Position numbers and translations under genes: made by a program. A stretch of 64,000 bases of DNA from Symbiodinium natans (taxonomy: Eukaryota > Sar > Dinophyceae > Suessiales > Symbiodiniaceae), in assembly GCA_905221605.1 (NCBI GenBank), contig CAJNDS010002615.1, forward strand, positions 64,001-128,000, in the 5' to 3' direction. Below the pieces are notes generated by a model. It was not told where the DNA came from. It worked only from the letters and a program-made list of their open reading frames with translations, and made no database searches. How positions within the stretch are numbered: position 1 is the stretch's first letter; each line of letters starts with the position of its first letter. Positions 46,927 through 60,100 of this stretch are shown here, in pieces.

Positions 46927-47659
46927 CCCTAAACCCTACAGACTACACCCGAAACCCTCAGCCCTAAGCCCTAAGCCCCAAGCCCCAAGCCCTAAGCCCT
47001 AAGCCCTAGGCCCTGATGAACGCCTGAACCGTGAATTGCAGAACTCTCAGGGCAGAAAAATGTTTTTTTTGGGGCTTGTGGTTTGGAGTCATGTGTTTTA
47101 GGGGGCAAGGGGCGTAGGCTTTGTTGGAGTTTGAGGGCGGTATTCCCAGCGACGCCAATAGCCTTGAAATACGGCATTTTCATTCCTGAACCCGGCATAA
47201 GAGAAGGTGGGACATGATCTAAAGATCCGGCCTTAGGAGAGGCATTGGCTTTACTGACTTTTTGACAGGTGTTTGGGGGGGTTTAAATAGTCGGGGAAGT
47301 TTCAGCCTTAAACCCTAAACCCTAAACCCTTGCGATAGCTTAGAAAGATGTCATGAAAGTTTTGGGCTTCAGCAGGCCGAAGAGTCAGATGTTTCGGTGT
47401 TCTTGGCATGATGGCCAGCCTCCATCTGCTTTAGACTCTCTTGGTCTCCGTGTAGTTTGTTGTATTTCATCTGCTGTGCAGATGGCAGAAGTTGTTAACA
47501 CCCAACAAATCCGAACCCTAGACAAAACCTTGCAAACCCTAAACCCTAAATCCTAAATCCTAAACCCTAAACCCTAAACCGTAAACCCTAAACCCTAAAC
47601 CGTAAACCCTAAACCCTAAACCCTAAACCCTAAACCCTAAACCCTAAACCCTAAACCCT

Positions 47660-47913
47660 AAACCTCAAGCAGCTTCGGGCAGGCCGTGGTCACATCTTGG
47701 ACGAGCTTCTTGCATGCAATCGGGGGTTTTGGGTTTAGCATGCGTGCGGCGCCGTTCATGGAGGGTTCGAAGCCCCTTACTCCGCAACCAGAAATCCCGG
47801 TTTGAAGTCTGGGTGGTGGACGGGGTTTCGTGTTTTAGGTGTTCCCCGGGGTTTAGATTAAAGATGCTCCCTGTATACCAACAGTCCTTAATGGAGAGTA
47901 TCGTCCCCCCGCC

Positions 47914-47944
<31 letters not shown>

Positions 47945-50900
47945 AAAAAAACCTATTCACGACCGTTAGTACAAGGGGGAACATCCCAAAGTTTAGACGT
48001 TTTTGGTTCAGGGTTTTGGAGTTTCCGGGCCTTGATGGGCGGAGGAGCCATCGGTAGGTTGCGAGGCGAGAAAGAAGGAAGGCATAGCTGACACAGACTG
48101 CGCAAGCATGTTCGAAACCCTAAGCCCTAAACCCTAAACCCTAAACCCTGAACCCTAAACCCTAAACCCTAAACCGCCTAAACCCTAAACCCTAAACCCT
48201 AGTCACTCTGTGTAACTGGAACCCATTTGTGCGACTCGCAGCTTGGAATGTCTTGGTGTCCAGGGCTTTCAAATACTTTTGTTCGGCCCAGTTCAGGTGG
48301 GTTCAGCGTTTAGGGCTGCATGGTGTAGGCATGTAGGGTTTAGGTTTTAGGGCATTTAGGTTTTAGGGATTTACATGTTAGGGATTTAGGCATGTAGGGT
48401 TTAGGGATTTAGGGATGTATATATATATATATATATAGGTATGAGGGTTTAGCGATTTCCCTTATGCCAACATCATATTGAAGCCTCAGTGCCCTTAAAT
48501 GGAGCCTACCCTAAACCCTAAACCCTAAACCTTAAACCCTAAACCCTAAATTTAAGAGCCTCCGGCTCAAGCCGCTGGAGCATAGTTGAAAGGTTTAAAC
48601 GCGCTCGTCAGCTCAAAGGATGCCAAAAAAGTTGATGTGCTTGAGCCTCTGTGAAACGTTGGGACCCAAACAGGAGCTGAAGCCAGCTTGAAGGCCAGGG
48701 CAGCCCCATCAATTGGTAGGGGGGCGGGCAGGGGGGTAGGGGGGGGGGGTAGGGGGGGGGGGGTGGGGGGGGGTGTGGGGGGGGGTGGGGCGGGGGGAGG
48801 TGGGGGGGGGGGGGGTAGGTGGGTGGGGGGGGTCTGGGCGGGTTTTAGCCCAAAGGGCCCCTATGTTCTGTGCGAAACCGCCTATGGTCCGTGAGTTTAT
48901 GCGGTGTGGGTGGCTGGCCCTCCATGGAAAAGCTGCCCGGGTACCCCCCCCCCCCCCCCCCCCCCCCCGCGTTTTGTAGCCTTGAACTCCAAACCCTCTA
49001 CAGCCCTCAGCAACCTACAGAAAGCACAGCTTCAGAAAAGGGAGTTTGGGTGGGAGTTTCGGGGTTAGGGTTTAGGGTTTAGGGTTTAGGGTTTAGGGTT
49101 TAGGGTTTAGGGTTTAGGGTTTAGGGTCACTTTACGACTTCCCAGAGACTCCACAACCCCTGAATTGAGGAACTAACATACCTTAAATCACATCAGGGTT
49201 CCTATTACAGTTTAAGGGATATTCCTCAATTAAGGGGTTTTGGAGTCTCTGACTTCACGTACTGCATGTTGGAACTGAGGTGGGAGGGAGAGTTCGTGTG
49301 GCCTGGCACGATGGCGCTTGCGTGATCCTGCAGCCATAAAGACTTCGAGAGCAATTCTAGGGTTTAGGGTTTCGGGTTTAGGGTTTAGGGTTTAGGATTT
49401 AGGATTTTGGGATTCTGCACTTTAATTAAGCCCTGAACCCTGGACCCGAAACGCAAAACTCTAAATGCTCAACCCTACACTTCCCTAAACTCTAAACCTG
49501 AGCCCATGAGTCAACCGGCCTACTCCTCCGCCTTCCTTGACTCCTGAGGCAGGACTTCTTGGAGAAGCACGCGCGACACTTCGCAAAGGCTAGACGACGC
49601 TGAAAGTCGCCACTTGGGGGGGGCGGGGGGTTCGTAGGCAGGAAGAAGTGGGGTTATAAGTTATGAGCAGGGCGTAATTTCGACACAGTTCTATACCCAA
49701 AAGCCGAAGCCTTTGCTTTGGGGGCCGTTTTCACTTGACCATCTACCCATGCACCATGAACCCCCCCCTGTGGTTGCCAGAAAATGTTCCCAAGAACCAG
49801 GCTTGGCATTGAAGATGCATCCCCTCTGCCCCGCAACGCCCGGCAAGCAAAGGCTTGTGAAGGACCTGTTGGAATGAAGTGGTAGGCTTTGTTTCTAAGT
49901 CTCTGTTGGAGTTGACATGCTAGACCAAAACACCCTAAAACCCACACTAAGCCCTAAACCCTGAACCCTGAACCCTGAACCCAAAACCCTAAACTGCAAC
50001 CTGTAGCCCCTGAAGCCGTTCTTGCAGAGAACGCCCCTTCGGCCTCTGCCGGGCAGCTGCGCGGGAAAAGGAGGGATGAGAGCTTTGGATCAGTTTCAAC
50101 ACGACAAAAACTAGGAAGGCCCTTGGTTTGCCTTGTGTCTTGTCATTGGTTTTTCTGTTGGGGAGGGGGAGAACATATCCTTTACGGGGGCTTAGGGAAG
50201 AGGTTTCGCAGGTTTCGAAGGCCAACCAAGAAACAGGATGAATTCGATCACCACTTTTTAACCCTGGGGACACTCCTTTCAGCCGCCTCCGGGCCATTTC
50301 AAAATTTTCCAGATCCTCAACGTCATTGACCGTATTCGGTTTTGGGATTTAGGGTTTCGGGTTTGGGGTTTAGGGCTCGGGGTTTAGGATTTTAATCAAC
50401 AGCCTCAAGAGAGACGCTACGACTTGGATGATTCCTTGCTCGAGGCTGTGCGTATTAGGTAATCCCCCCCCCCTCCCCCACCGGCTGTGTAGCTTTTTCG
50501 CAAGTTGCACCTGCCGCAAATGCACATGCCTCGTGCAGATATACATGTTTATCAATATTCAATTGCATGCGTAGGTAGGCATCTATAAGCCTTCAGTTCA
50601 GTTCGATTGTACACACACGTATGCAGAGACGGCTGGAGGATTTTGTGCAACGGAGTGGTTCCCACGAGCATGTTTGTGTATATACTCGAGACCAACAGTG
50701 TCTCAACAGGACTCAGTGCTGACAGCGCTGGGTTCGGCTCTTTCCAGCGCTGAGCGTCCGGCTGCGAGAGCTTTTCGGGTCGTCTCGATGCAAAGAGATC
50801 CCACGCGTCGATAGAAGGGTTTAGGGGTAAGGGTTTAGGGTTTAGGTTTTAGGGTTTAGGGTTTAGGGTTTAGGGTTTCGGGTTTAGGGTTTAGGGTTTA

Positions 50901-52682
50901 GGGTATACGGTTCACGGTTTAGGGTTTAGGGTTTGGGGTTTCGGGTTTAGCTGCAGCCCTCAGAGCTTTTGCAAGGGCCTTGCCATTGAGACTCGTCGTC
51001 CATACATGTTGCCCTGGGGGGCGGGGTTCTGGAACAGGCACAGAGGCAACGCGCACCCGTAGAGTAAGTCCTAAACAGTCCTAATTTACCCTAACCCTAT
51101 AAACCCTAAACCCTAGACCCTAGACCCTAAACCCTAAACCTTAAACCTTAAGCCACCAGGGACCCTGAACCCTAAAGCCAGCTTGTAACCCGTCTCGGGG
51201 TTCGCACAACCCTGCTTCGTGAGGTTGTACCTTTCGTAATCCCTTATCCCTAAATCACAATGTCCATATGAGCTACACCCTGCTTCGCGAGGTTCGTCAT
51301 GAATGGTCAAGTGCTGCTCGCTTTGAGCGGAGTACTACCGCGTAGCCTCGGACCCAGAGAATGTCCTTATTCCCTTGTTTTAGGCGGTTTACGGTTTAGG
51401 GTTTGGGATTTAGGGTTGAGGGTTTAGGGTTTAGGTTTCTCTGATGAGTCCCTTTCAGCATACAAATGGGTGCCCTTCTAGTCCTAGAATATTCCGGGAC
51501 TTTTGTAGGAACTGATGCATTCCCGGACCCCACCGGGCACGTAGCTGTGCAGCTTGCTCAGCCAGTGAACCGACGCTAAACCGTAAACCCTAAACCCCAA
51601 ACCCTAAACCCTAAACCCCAAACCCTAAACCCTAAACCCCAAACCCAAACCCTAAACCCTAAAACCTGAGCCCGCTAAACCCTAAACCCTGAACCCTAAA
51701 CCCTAAACCCTAAGCCCTGCGTCTGATCCATCAAGCGTGTAACCTCGGCATCAGCGGTTGAGGGGTCAGGGGCTTAGGATGGATGGGTATTGAGGCTCGG
51801 ACGTGCACCTTTCCCCAAGCCAGCACTGCAAAAACTCTCAAGGTGAAATTTCAGAGAGATTCGGCTTTAGGTTCTAGGGCTTAGGGTTTAGAATTTATGC
51901 TTCAGGGTTGAGGGCTTCAGGGTTGAGGGTTCAGGTATGTAGGGTTCTCCAAGTCAACCAGGGTTACCGGGTTACTGCACAATTTCCATACCTTCCTGGC
52001 TGGCCGCGTCAGAGCCCGCGGGCTGCAAAATGTGTTGCGAAGCAGAGGAGGCACATGCGCTCAACATCATGGCCTAATTAAGGGGAATTTAATAATTAGG
52101 ACAGGGTTTGGGGGTTTCTATAGTAGAATAGCAAAGGGATCATAAGGGAATGTGATTGGTAATTATTCTGACCCCTATATCAGCTTCTGCAGGGGTCCTG
52201 TCTTCGCTTCAGGGTTTTGTTATAAGGGTTTATAGGGCTTAAACGGTTTATAGGGCTTATTGGGCTTACAGGCTTTATAGGGTTTGCAGGGTTTACAGGG
52301 TTAGAGGGGTTACAGGATTTATTGTTTATAGGGTTTTAACTGTAGGGCTTGGGGTTCTTCATTTTGCAGGAGCCAAATGCCTTCATGCTTTCAACCATGA
52401 TGGGAGACCTAGACAGGGAGTCCAGGACCTGTCTACGTGAGAACTTGCTAGCCCAGTGGTACCCTTTACTTCCTTTTTCTTTGGGGGGGGGGGGGGGGCT
52501 GGGTTCCCGTTTTAACGTAACCAACCCAAAAAAGGGTTTAGGGTCTAGGGTTAGGGGAGCCCCAACAAAGGGCGCCCCTTGTTCTAATATGCTTTGCTGG
52601 GCTAGCAAGAGAAAGAGAGCTGTGTGGTTGCGGGATCTTCCTTTCGAAGTTCCGCGCCAGCTCAGCCTGGCTCGGCGCTAGA
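47660..52682 (+). CDS. Unassigned exon cluster
   Basis: Open segments after AG acceptors: about 47,668-47,722 (QLRAGRGHILDELLACN), about 48,233-48,290 (LECLGVQGFQILLFG), 49,553-49,603 (DFLEKHARHFAKARRR, TGA), about 50,010-50,090 (NAPSASAGQLRGKRRDESFG), about 50,749-50,810 (LSVRLRELFGSSRCKEIPRV), about 51,290-51,343 (VRHEWSSAARFERSTTA, TAG), about 51,512-51,579 (TDAFPDPTGHVAVQLAQPVN, TAA), about 52,003-52,077 (GCKMCCEAEEAHALNIMA, TAA) and 52,370-52,446 (EPNAFMLSTMMGDLDRESRT), continuing past a family B element. Several in-frame stops mean more than one gene or that donors precede some stops. No domain is recognised. Confidence 0.4.
48715..48840. repeat. G-rich low-complexity tract
   Basis: Runs of 5-12 G broken by single T, A or C. 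The Gly-rich open frame over it is not a gene. Confidence 0.9.
48943..48968. repeat. Poly-C tract of about 25 nt
   Basis: Uninterrupted C run. Similar runs at 9,430, 26,016, 34,669 and 47,909 and G runs at 7,619 and 27,070 also lie beside telomeric arrays. Confidence 0.9.
49143..49251. mobile_element. Family C inverted-repeat element
   Basis: CAGAGACTCCACAACCCCTG at the left and AGGGGTTTTGGAGTCTCTG at the right form an inverted repeat of about 30 bp including TGAATTGAGGAA/TTCCTCAATTA. The interior is under 50 bp. Confidence 0.7.
52444..52609. mobile_element. Family B element whose terminal repeats carry splice sites
   Basis: Ends CTTGCTAGCCCAG and CTGGGCTAGCAAG are perfect 13-nt inverted repeats. 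The left end offers a GC donor at 52447 right after an open exon. The right end offers AG at 52605 or 52609, after which the sequence stays open (LRDLPFEVPRQLSLARR to TAG at 52,681 in one frame). A poly-G run lies inside. Confidence 0.75.
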
Positions 52683-54196
52683 AAGCAAAATCGCGGCGCG
52701 CGCCTGGAAAGCAACCCTAAACCCCAAAACCGTGAAACCCTAAACCCTGAACCCTAAACCCTAAACCCTAAGCCCTAAAACCCTAAACCCTAAAAACCCT
52801 AAACCCCAAAAACCCCAAACCCTAAAACCCTAAACCCTAAAAACCCTAAACCCCAAAAACCCCAAACCCCAAAACCCTAGACCCAAAAAGCCCTAAACAC
52901 TAGACCCCACAGTCCCCACAAATGAGTTCCTCCAACTCCGCCCGTCCAGGGACCCGACGTTCAGGGGTATGACGGTGACGTTTTCCTTTTTCCCTCAGCA
53001 GTAAAACCCTACTCCCCAATGGGTTCTCGCCAGGACGCAGCCACAAAATTCCCGAAGCCCCGTAACCCCAAAACCATCCAAAATCTAAACCCTAAACCGA
53101 GGCTTGCAGCCCTAATGCCCTCACTCACCCTCAATTCCCGGCCCCTACCTGGAGGTTGCTAAGGCTCAAGATCAGCAAGTGCTCTTCCGACCTCATCTCT
53201 TCTTTTGTGCGCAACCTGGCGGCACACCCTCAACCCAAAGAACCCTCAACCTTTGGCAACTTCCACTTCGCTTCAGACAGGGCTCCTCATTGCAGGTGTA
53301 CAGGGGCTGCGTGTTGTCCGAGGAGAGCTGTTCACATTGTTGAAAAGCCCCGGGTGGGTAGGGCTCAAATTGAATTTAGGGTTTAGGGTTTAGGGTTTAG
53401 GATTTAGGGTTTAGGGTTTAGGGTTTAGGGTTTAGGGTTTAGGGTTTAGGGTTTAGGGTTTAGCGTCCTGAACCCGAAGTGACCATAATATTCCGTCGGT
53501 GCAAGCACAGGAAGCATCAAGAAACTGTGCACATGCCTCGTCCAGGACCTGATTTAGGGGCGCGGGCTTACGGGGCTTAGGTCATAGGCCGTGCTTAGAG
53601 TTTAGTTTTAGGGTTTAGGGTTTGGGACATACCTTTTCACATTTTCTGGGCAGCTGTTAGGGAACTATAGGTCAACCCATATTGTACGTACCATCATCGG
53701 GATACCTAAACATTCTTCTGTTGACGGCAACTCAACCAAGGGCTTTACAGCAACCCTACACCCTACACCCTAAACCCTAAACCCTAAACCCTAAACCCTA
53801 AACCCTAAACCCTACACCCTAAACCCTAAACCCTAAACCCTAAACCCTAAACCCTCTACCCTCTAAACCCTAAACCCTAACCCCCGCAGCCCCTAAAAAG
53901 AGAGGCAACTTCGGGGCTTCGGACTGCAGTCGTTACGTGGAACACGCCAGCCCACACAAACAGAAGCCGCCTGAATGCCCCCGACATCCCTGAAGGGTTC
54001 AGGGTTTTGGGGTATTAGGGTTTTGGGGTTTTTGGGGTTTTTGGGTTTAGGGTTTAGGGTCTTAGGTTTTAGGTTTTGGGTTTTAGGGTTTAGGGTTTAG
54101 AAGTTTAGAAGTTTAAGGCTTTTATGGCTGGGTTCAGGCCTTTCGTTTTTTCGGGTTTAGGGCCGCTTCTCCGCGAAGAAGAGCTCGTCCAAGGCC
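52683..54196. other. Region upstream of enolase
   Basis: Telomere-like arrays lie at 52,720-52,920, 53,380-53,465 and 53,755-53,885. A segment at about 53,156-53,360 has an open frame but no clear exon signature. The codons just before the enolase ATG (54,155-54,196) are also open in frame (SAKKSSSKA), so an N-terminal extension or upstream leader exon is possible. No promoter motif is recognisable. Confidence 0.5.
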
Positions 54197-57100
54197 ATGG
54201 CCGCCAAGATCAGGCAGATTCGCGCTCGCGAAATTTTTGACTCCCGTGGCTGCGGCTGAAGTTTAGGGTTTATGGGGTTTGGGCGACCTTAGGCACCCTA
54301 AATCCTAACCCTAAACCCTAAACCCTAAACCCTAAACCGTAAACCCTAAACCCCAACATTGCAAGCCAGGGTTCGGAGCTTCGGTTCGGGGCCGGACACA
54401 CCACTTCCCGAAGTTGGAGTTTTGGGGCTTCGGGAAGAGTAAGGTGCAGGATTCTCAAGTTCTGTATTTGGGTTTAGGGTTTAGGGTTTATAGAAGGTGT
54501 ATAGGGTTTGTGTCCCGGGTTTTGACCGAAAGTTTTTTTTGCTCTGAGCTGCCTGAAAAACCTTGAAAATGGGACTCGGAGCCTGGTAAAAGGCTTGGAG
54601 GCCTGGGCGGAGGCCTTTGAAACAGGCTTGAACGGGATTTGGTGAAGCGGCTTGGAGCGATGGGGTTTTTGGGGCTGGGCCTGGAGTTTGTAAGGGCGAA
54701 CTGACCGAAAGTTTTGACCGAGCTCCTCACGCAATAGTCTTTCATGTAGTGGCGAACATATAGTACACAGCTCTCCTGCGAACGTAAGGTCTGTGGCTCT
54801 CCCTTTGATTGCGTTCAAGGTACATGACCCTCCTTTCCTGAAGGTACATGGCCCTTCTCTGGTCTCCTTCAATTAAGGGCGAACATAAGGTACATGGTTC
54901 TTTTATTCTCTTTTAGCTAAGGTCGAAGGTCGAACATAAAGCACGTGGCCTTCCTCTGCTACCTTTCAATTGAGCTCTCCTTCAATGAAGGGTGAACATA
55001 AGGTCTATGGCCCTCAATTTTGTTCTCCTTCCATGAAAAAGCGAAAATGAGGTCGAGGTCTGAGGCCTTGTATCCACTTTCAAGTAAGGGCGAACATAAG
55101 GTACATGGCCTTCCTTCATTCCCCTTCAATTAAGGGCGAACATAAGGTCTGTGCTCCTCTTCATTCTGTTCTCCTTCAGTTAGAGGCGAACACGAGGTCT
55201 ATGGCCCTCGAGCCACTTTCAAGCCAGACGTAAGTTATTCTCCTTTAAGCTCTATGGCTGTCCTTTACTCTGCTCTCCTTCAATTAAGGTCGAACATAAG
55301 GTTTGCGGCCTTCCTTTGCTCTGTTCTCCTTCAATTAAGGGCGAACATAGGGTCTATGGCCCTTTATTCGCTGTCAAGGAAGGGCACATGGCCCTCCTCT
55401 ACTCTCCTTCAATTGAGGCGAACAGAAGGTACATAGCCCGTATTCTTTCTATCAAGGAAGGCGAACATCCTTTGGTGGAAGGTCTATGGCAGTCCTCTGC
55501 TCTGCTCTCCTTCAATTAAGGTCGAACATAAGGTTCAGGGCGAACGTGTCTATGGCCCTCTATCCACTTTGAAGGAAGGGTACATGGGCCTCCTCTATTC
55601 TCCTTCAATTAAGGGCGAACATAAGGCACATAGCCCATTCTCAATCAAATGAAGGGCAATATGAGCGTGACTCCTTTGGTGGAAGGTCTATGCCCTACCT
55701 TTCTGTGATTCTTCAATCAAGGGCGAACATAAGGTACATGGCTCTCTCTCCGTTTTGGAAGGGTTGGCAGGGCCAAAAGCTTCGAAGTTAATTTGCCCCT
55801 ATACACCTTCTATTTATTTTTGGCTTGAGGGTTTAGGGTTTGGGGTTTAGGGTTTAGGGTTTAGGGTTTAGGGTTTAGGGTTTAGGGTTGCCCGTAGTGT
55901 AGACCCCCACATTCTAGGATTCCCTTACAATGAGGACCCGAGAAGGTACCTTGAATTTCGGAATACCCCACATGAAGAACTAGCAAATTGTAGGGTTTGT
56001 CAGGGCTCCGGGGTGTTCGAGCTCTTTTGGGGTTTCGGGCTGTTTCGGGTGTATTGGTTCAGGGTTTGAGGGTTCGGTGTGTGCGTGGGTGCCCTAACGA
56101 TTACCAATTCCCCTTGACCCTAAACCCTAAACCCTACACCCTAGGTGCAGATTTTGGGGCTTAGGCTTCGGTCATGCTGCCTCGGAGCTTAACGGCCGCA
56201 GGGCAAGCATGTACATGAGGCCGTTGCCTAGGAAAAGTCTCAGCAGAGGGATCTAACTCCCCATTAGGAACTAGTAAGGCCGCCCATCAACCCTAAAACT
56301 CTGAACCCTAAACCCTGAACCCGAAACCCTGAACCCTGAACCCTTTGCTCTAAACCCCAGGCCTTACCAAGTTAAGGCATGTTGGGAATCCTCCCAGGTG
56401 GCAACCCCACTGTGGAGGTGGACCTCTGCACTGAGGACACCGGAAGGGGGGGGGGGGAGGAGATACGTGAAGCAGGGATTTTAGGATTCAGGGTTTAGGG
56501 TTTAGGGTTTAGGGTGACCTCATCCAGAGACCCTAAAACCTTCATGCCATCTCTAGGAGAGAACATGGCCCCTTAGTATGCTCTCGTAAGGCGGTCGTTT
56601 CTGAAGCATGTGTTCACCATATATACCTTGCACCCCAAACCCTAGACCACGCCGTAAACCCTCAATCCTAAACCCTACGTCCTAAACCCTGAGCCCGAAA
56701 CCTAAACCATCCTGTGGTATACAAAAGGGTTCCAAAGGTTCAAGGGTGCCCTCGGAACTCCTTGAGAGACCATCAACTTATCGGGTCCTTAACGGAGGGG
56801 GAGTGCATGGGGGGCAGGTACCTAGAAAACCTCAGAGAAGCTAGGGAGCCTAAAACCCTAACCCCATGAAGCCCCCCGCCCCTTCCCGCCCCGCCCCCCC
56901 CTCCCCAAACAAAGGGTTTACAGTTCAGGGTTCAAAGCTTCAGGTTTTCAGGGGGTGTAGAGATGTTATATGCTTGTCACTCTTTTTTCAGCCCTAATAT
57001 ATTCCCTATGAGGGCTATTAAGGTCTCTCAGTAGAAGGGGGAACACCCTAAACCCTAGACCCCAAATCCCAAACCGTAAACCCTAGGACTGTTAAAAAGG

Positions 57101-60100
57101 GGCCACCAAAAAAGCCAGCAGCTTCCCAGACGGCCCTGTTCCGCGCTGCCGTGCCCAGTGGCGCCAGCACCGGCGCACGGCCTCAGTCTTCGTGCTTTTG
57201 TTTGAGGGTTTGGGGGTCGTGGGGTTGTAGGGCTTGGGGTTTGGGGGTTTAGGGTTTGGGGTTAGGGGTTTAGGGTTTGGGGTTTAGGGGTTAAGGGGTT
57301 TGGGGTTTAGGGGTTTAGGGGGTTTGGGTTCAGGGATGTAGGTTGTGGGAAGAGGGGCGGAGTTTGTGTTGGGGGCTAGTGTTGCCGGTTTGGGGTTTAG
57401 GGTTTCAAGTAGGGCTCTTCATCTGGTTGCTACCTTCTACTTGGAGGTTCATGATACTTAGTAACCCAAGTATAACTGTACTCATGACCCACTTAGAACC
57501 CTCTTAGGGTTCTGAAAGGGCTTATATGCCGGTTACAACTGCACTAAGACTTGGGTTATAAGTACACTTAACCTCCAAGTGGCCGAGGTTCTTGTCAGAT
57601 GCGAATACCCTGCTGCTAGTTCTGTGTAGGAAATTAGGGAGTTAGGCACCCTAACAGCCGGGCGAATTCCCTAATTTCTAAGACTGAGCGCTGGGCATCG
57701 CCCACATGGTAAACAGACATCCACCGTAAATACTCGAAAAGCCCCAAACTCAGATACTTAACAGCTAAACCTTGCAATTGAATTGATTGAGAGAAGCTAC
57801 AACCCTAAACCCTAAACCCTAAACCCTAAACCCTAAACCCTAAACCCTAGACCCTAGACCCTAGACCCTAAACCCTAAACCTATAACCTATCAACCTTAA
57901 ACAACTGAGAGAAGCTACTAGAGAGGAGTTCATTGAACTCTGCCGCCAACATTCTCACAACAAGGAACCCTACAGCCTACACTCCACAACCCCTAAGCCC
58001 TTCGACTTCCTAAAGCCTAAACCCTAAACCCTAAACCCTAAACCCTAAACCCTAAACCCTAAACCCTAAACCCTAAGCCCTAAACCGTGCACTCCCTAAA
58101 CCCTGCAACCCTAAACCTAAGCCCCAAACCTTGCCCCCTAGACCCTAAACCCTAAACCCTAAACCCTAAACCCTAAACCCTAAACCCTAAACCCTAAACC
58201 CTAAACCCTAAACCCTAAACCCTAAACCCTACACTCCCTAAACCCTACACTCCCTAAACCCTACACTCCCTAAACCCTAAACCCTAAACCCTAAACCCTA
58301 AACCCTAAACCCTAAACCCTAAACCCTAAACCCTAAACCCTACACTCCCTAAACCTGCAAACCACAGGCATCTACGAGGCCCTGGAGTTGCGCGACGGCG
58401 TCAAGGAGAGAGTTGAGGGTTTTGGGCTTAAGGTTTGTAGCTGGCCCCCATGTAAGGGTTTAGGGTTTAGGGAATGCAGGGTTTAGGGTTAGGGTTTAGG
58501 GTTTTAGGGTTTAGGGTTTAGGGTTTAGGGTTTAGGGTTTAGGGTTTAGGGTTTAGGGTTTAGGCTTAAACAGGGCACATCATGTAGATCAAGTGCCCAT
58601 GCGCTTGCGAGGAATCAATTGTGTCGCTGTGACTCCTTGTCGCGAGGAACGCTTGCTCGGAAAGGGCGTCCAGAAGGCTGTGCTTCTCCTCCATGCCACA
58701 CGTGGCGGTTGTTCTGTGGTTTAGGGCTTAGGGTTTAGGGTTTAGGGTTCAGGGTTTGGGGTTTGTTTTTCTGGGATCCTTTGATGCGATTCTCTACTGT
58801 ACGAAGTGCTCGCATGGCTGCACTGCCTACTTCAACGAGCCAGCCCTCTCGCAACGGTTCCAAGGTACTTGTCCGGATAATTTACCCCCAAAGTAGTTGT
58901 AATTGTAAGAACCCTAAAGTAGCCACCATGTGGGTATATGGGCGCCCTCATCTCTGGGCCTACGAGGAGGCACAGGGTGGATTTATAGCTGCTGTAATCA
59001 GCCCCAAAAACTTTTGAAGTGTTCTGGGAGGGTGGTTTAAGGGGTGAAAAAACACCCAAGGTTCCCTAATACTCCCCACGACTCCCTAAGGCTCCCTAAG
59101 ATTCCCTAAGGTTCCCTAGGTGCCTACCCCCCAAAGCCCCCCTCGCTTAAGAGCCCCTTACATAAAACTTCGATAGCCCCTAGGCAGTATTTGAAAACCT
59201 TGCTTCTAAGCCTTTAACCCCGAAGCCCTAACCCCTAATGCCCTCAAGCCCCAAACCCTAAATCCTCATGCTCTCAAAACATTCAAACCCTCAAGCCCCA
59301 AAGCCCTCAAACTCGAGACCCTAAAACCCTACAATCCTAAAGGCCTCAAACCCCAAAACCCTCAACCCCCAAAACCCTACTGCTGTAAACACCCTCAAAT
59401 AAGACCCTAAAACCCCTAAAAGCCCTAGAGAAAACACTGAAAAGGGGCGGCCTTGCGGGTGCCAGGCGGTGGCCAATGTCAACGACATCATCGCCCCGAA
59501 GCTGATCGGCATGGAGGCCAATCTCTGAGGAACTTTAAGGGGGCTTAGGGGTTTTAGGGTTTTTAGGGTTTTTAGGGTTTTTAGGGTTTTTAGGGTTCTT
59601 AGGGTTTTTAGGGTTTTTAGGGCTTTTAGGGCTTTTAGGGTTTTTAGGGTTTTTGGGGTTTTTAGGGTTTTTAGGGTTTTTAGGGTTTTTAGGGTTTTTA
59701 GGGTTTTTAGGGTTTAGGGCTTAGAGGTTTTGAACATATTTAGGGGTTTAGGGGGTTTGGGGTGAGGGCTTGAACTTTAGGGGTTTAGGGTTTCGGGTGT
59801 GCGGCTGAGGGTTCGATTCCAAATATCATGCGGAAGCTTCTATTCAGAGAACCCGAGCAATGGTCGCAGTAGAGGTTGCACAGCTATATTGGTTTGTTAA
59901 GTTGTGCGCAGGCAAGATAGCCGGAAAGGCGGCGCAAATTTTGAGGGCTGCCAGACAAGATGGTCTTGCGTAAGTAGGCAGCGTTTTCAGACCAACGGCA
60001 CAGGCTTTGCAAACACAGGTTTAGGGTTTCGGGTTTAGGGTTGAGGGTTTAAGGTTCAGGGTCCAGGGTTTAGGGTTTAGGGTTTAGGGTGATCATCCAT

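Noticed and set aside
48688-49082. Gly- and Pro-rich open frames
   Set aside because: They derive from poly-G and poly-C tracts without splice or codon signals.
55254-55519. Overlapping open frames rich in ALLYSPSIK-like segments
   Set aside because: These are fragments of the minisatellite in enolase intron 1, repeated in several frames.
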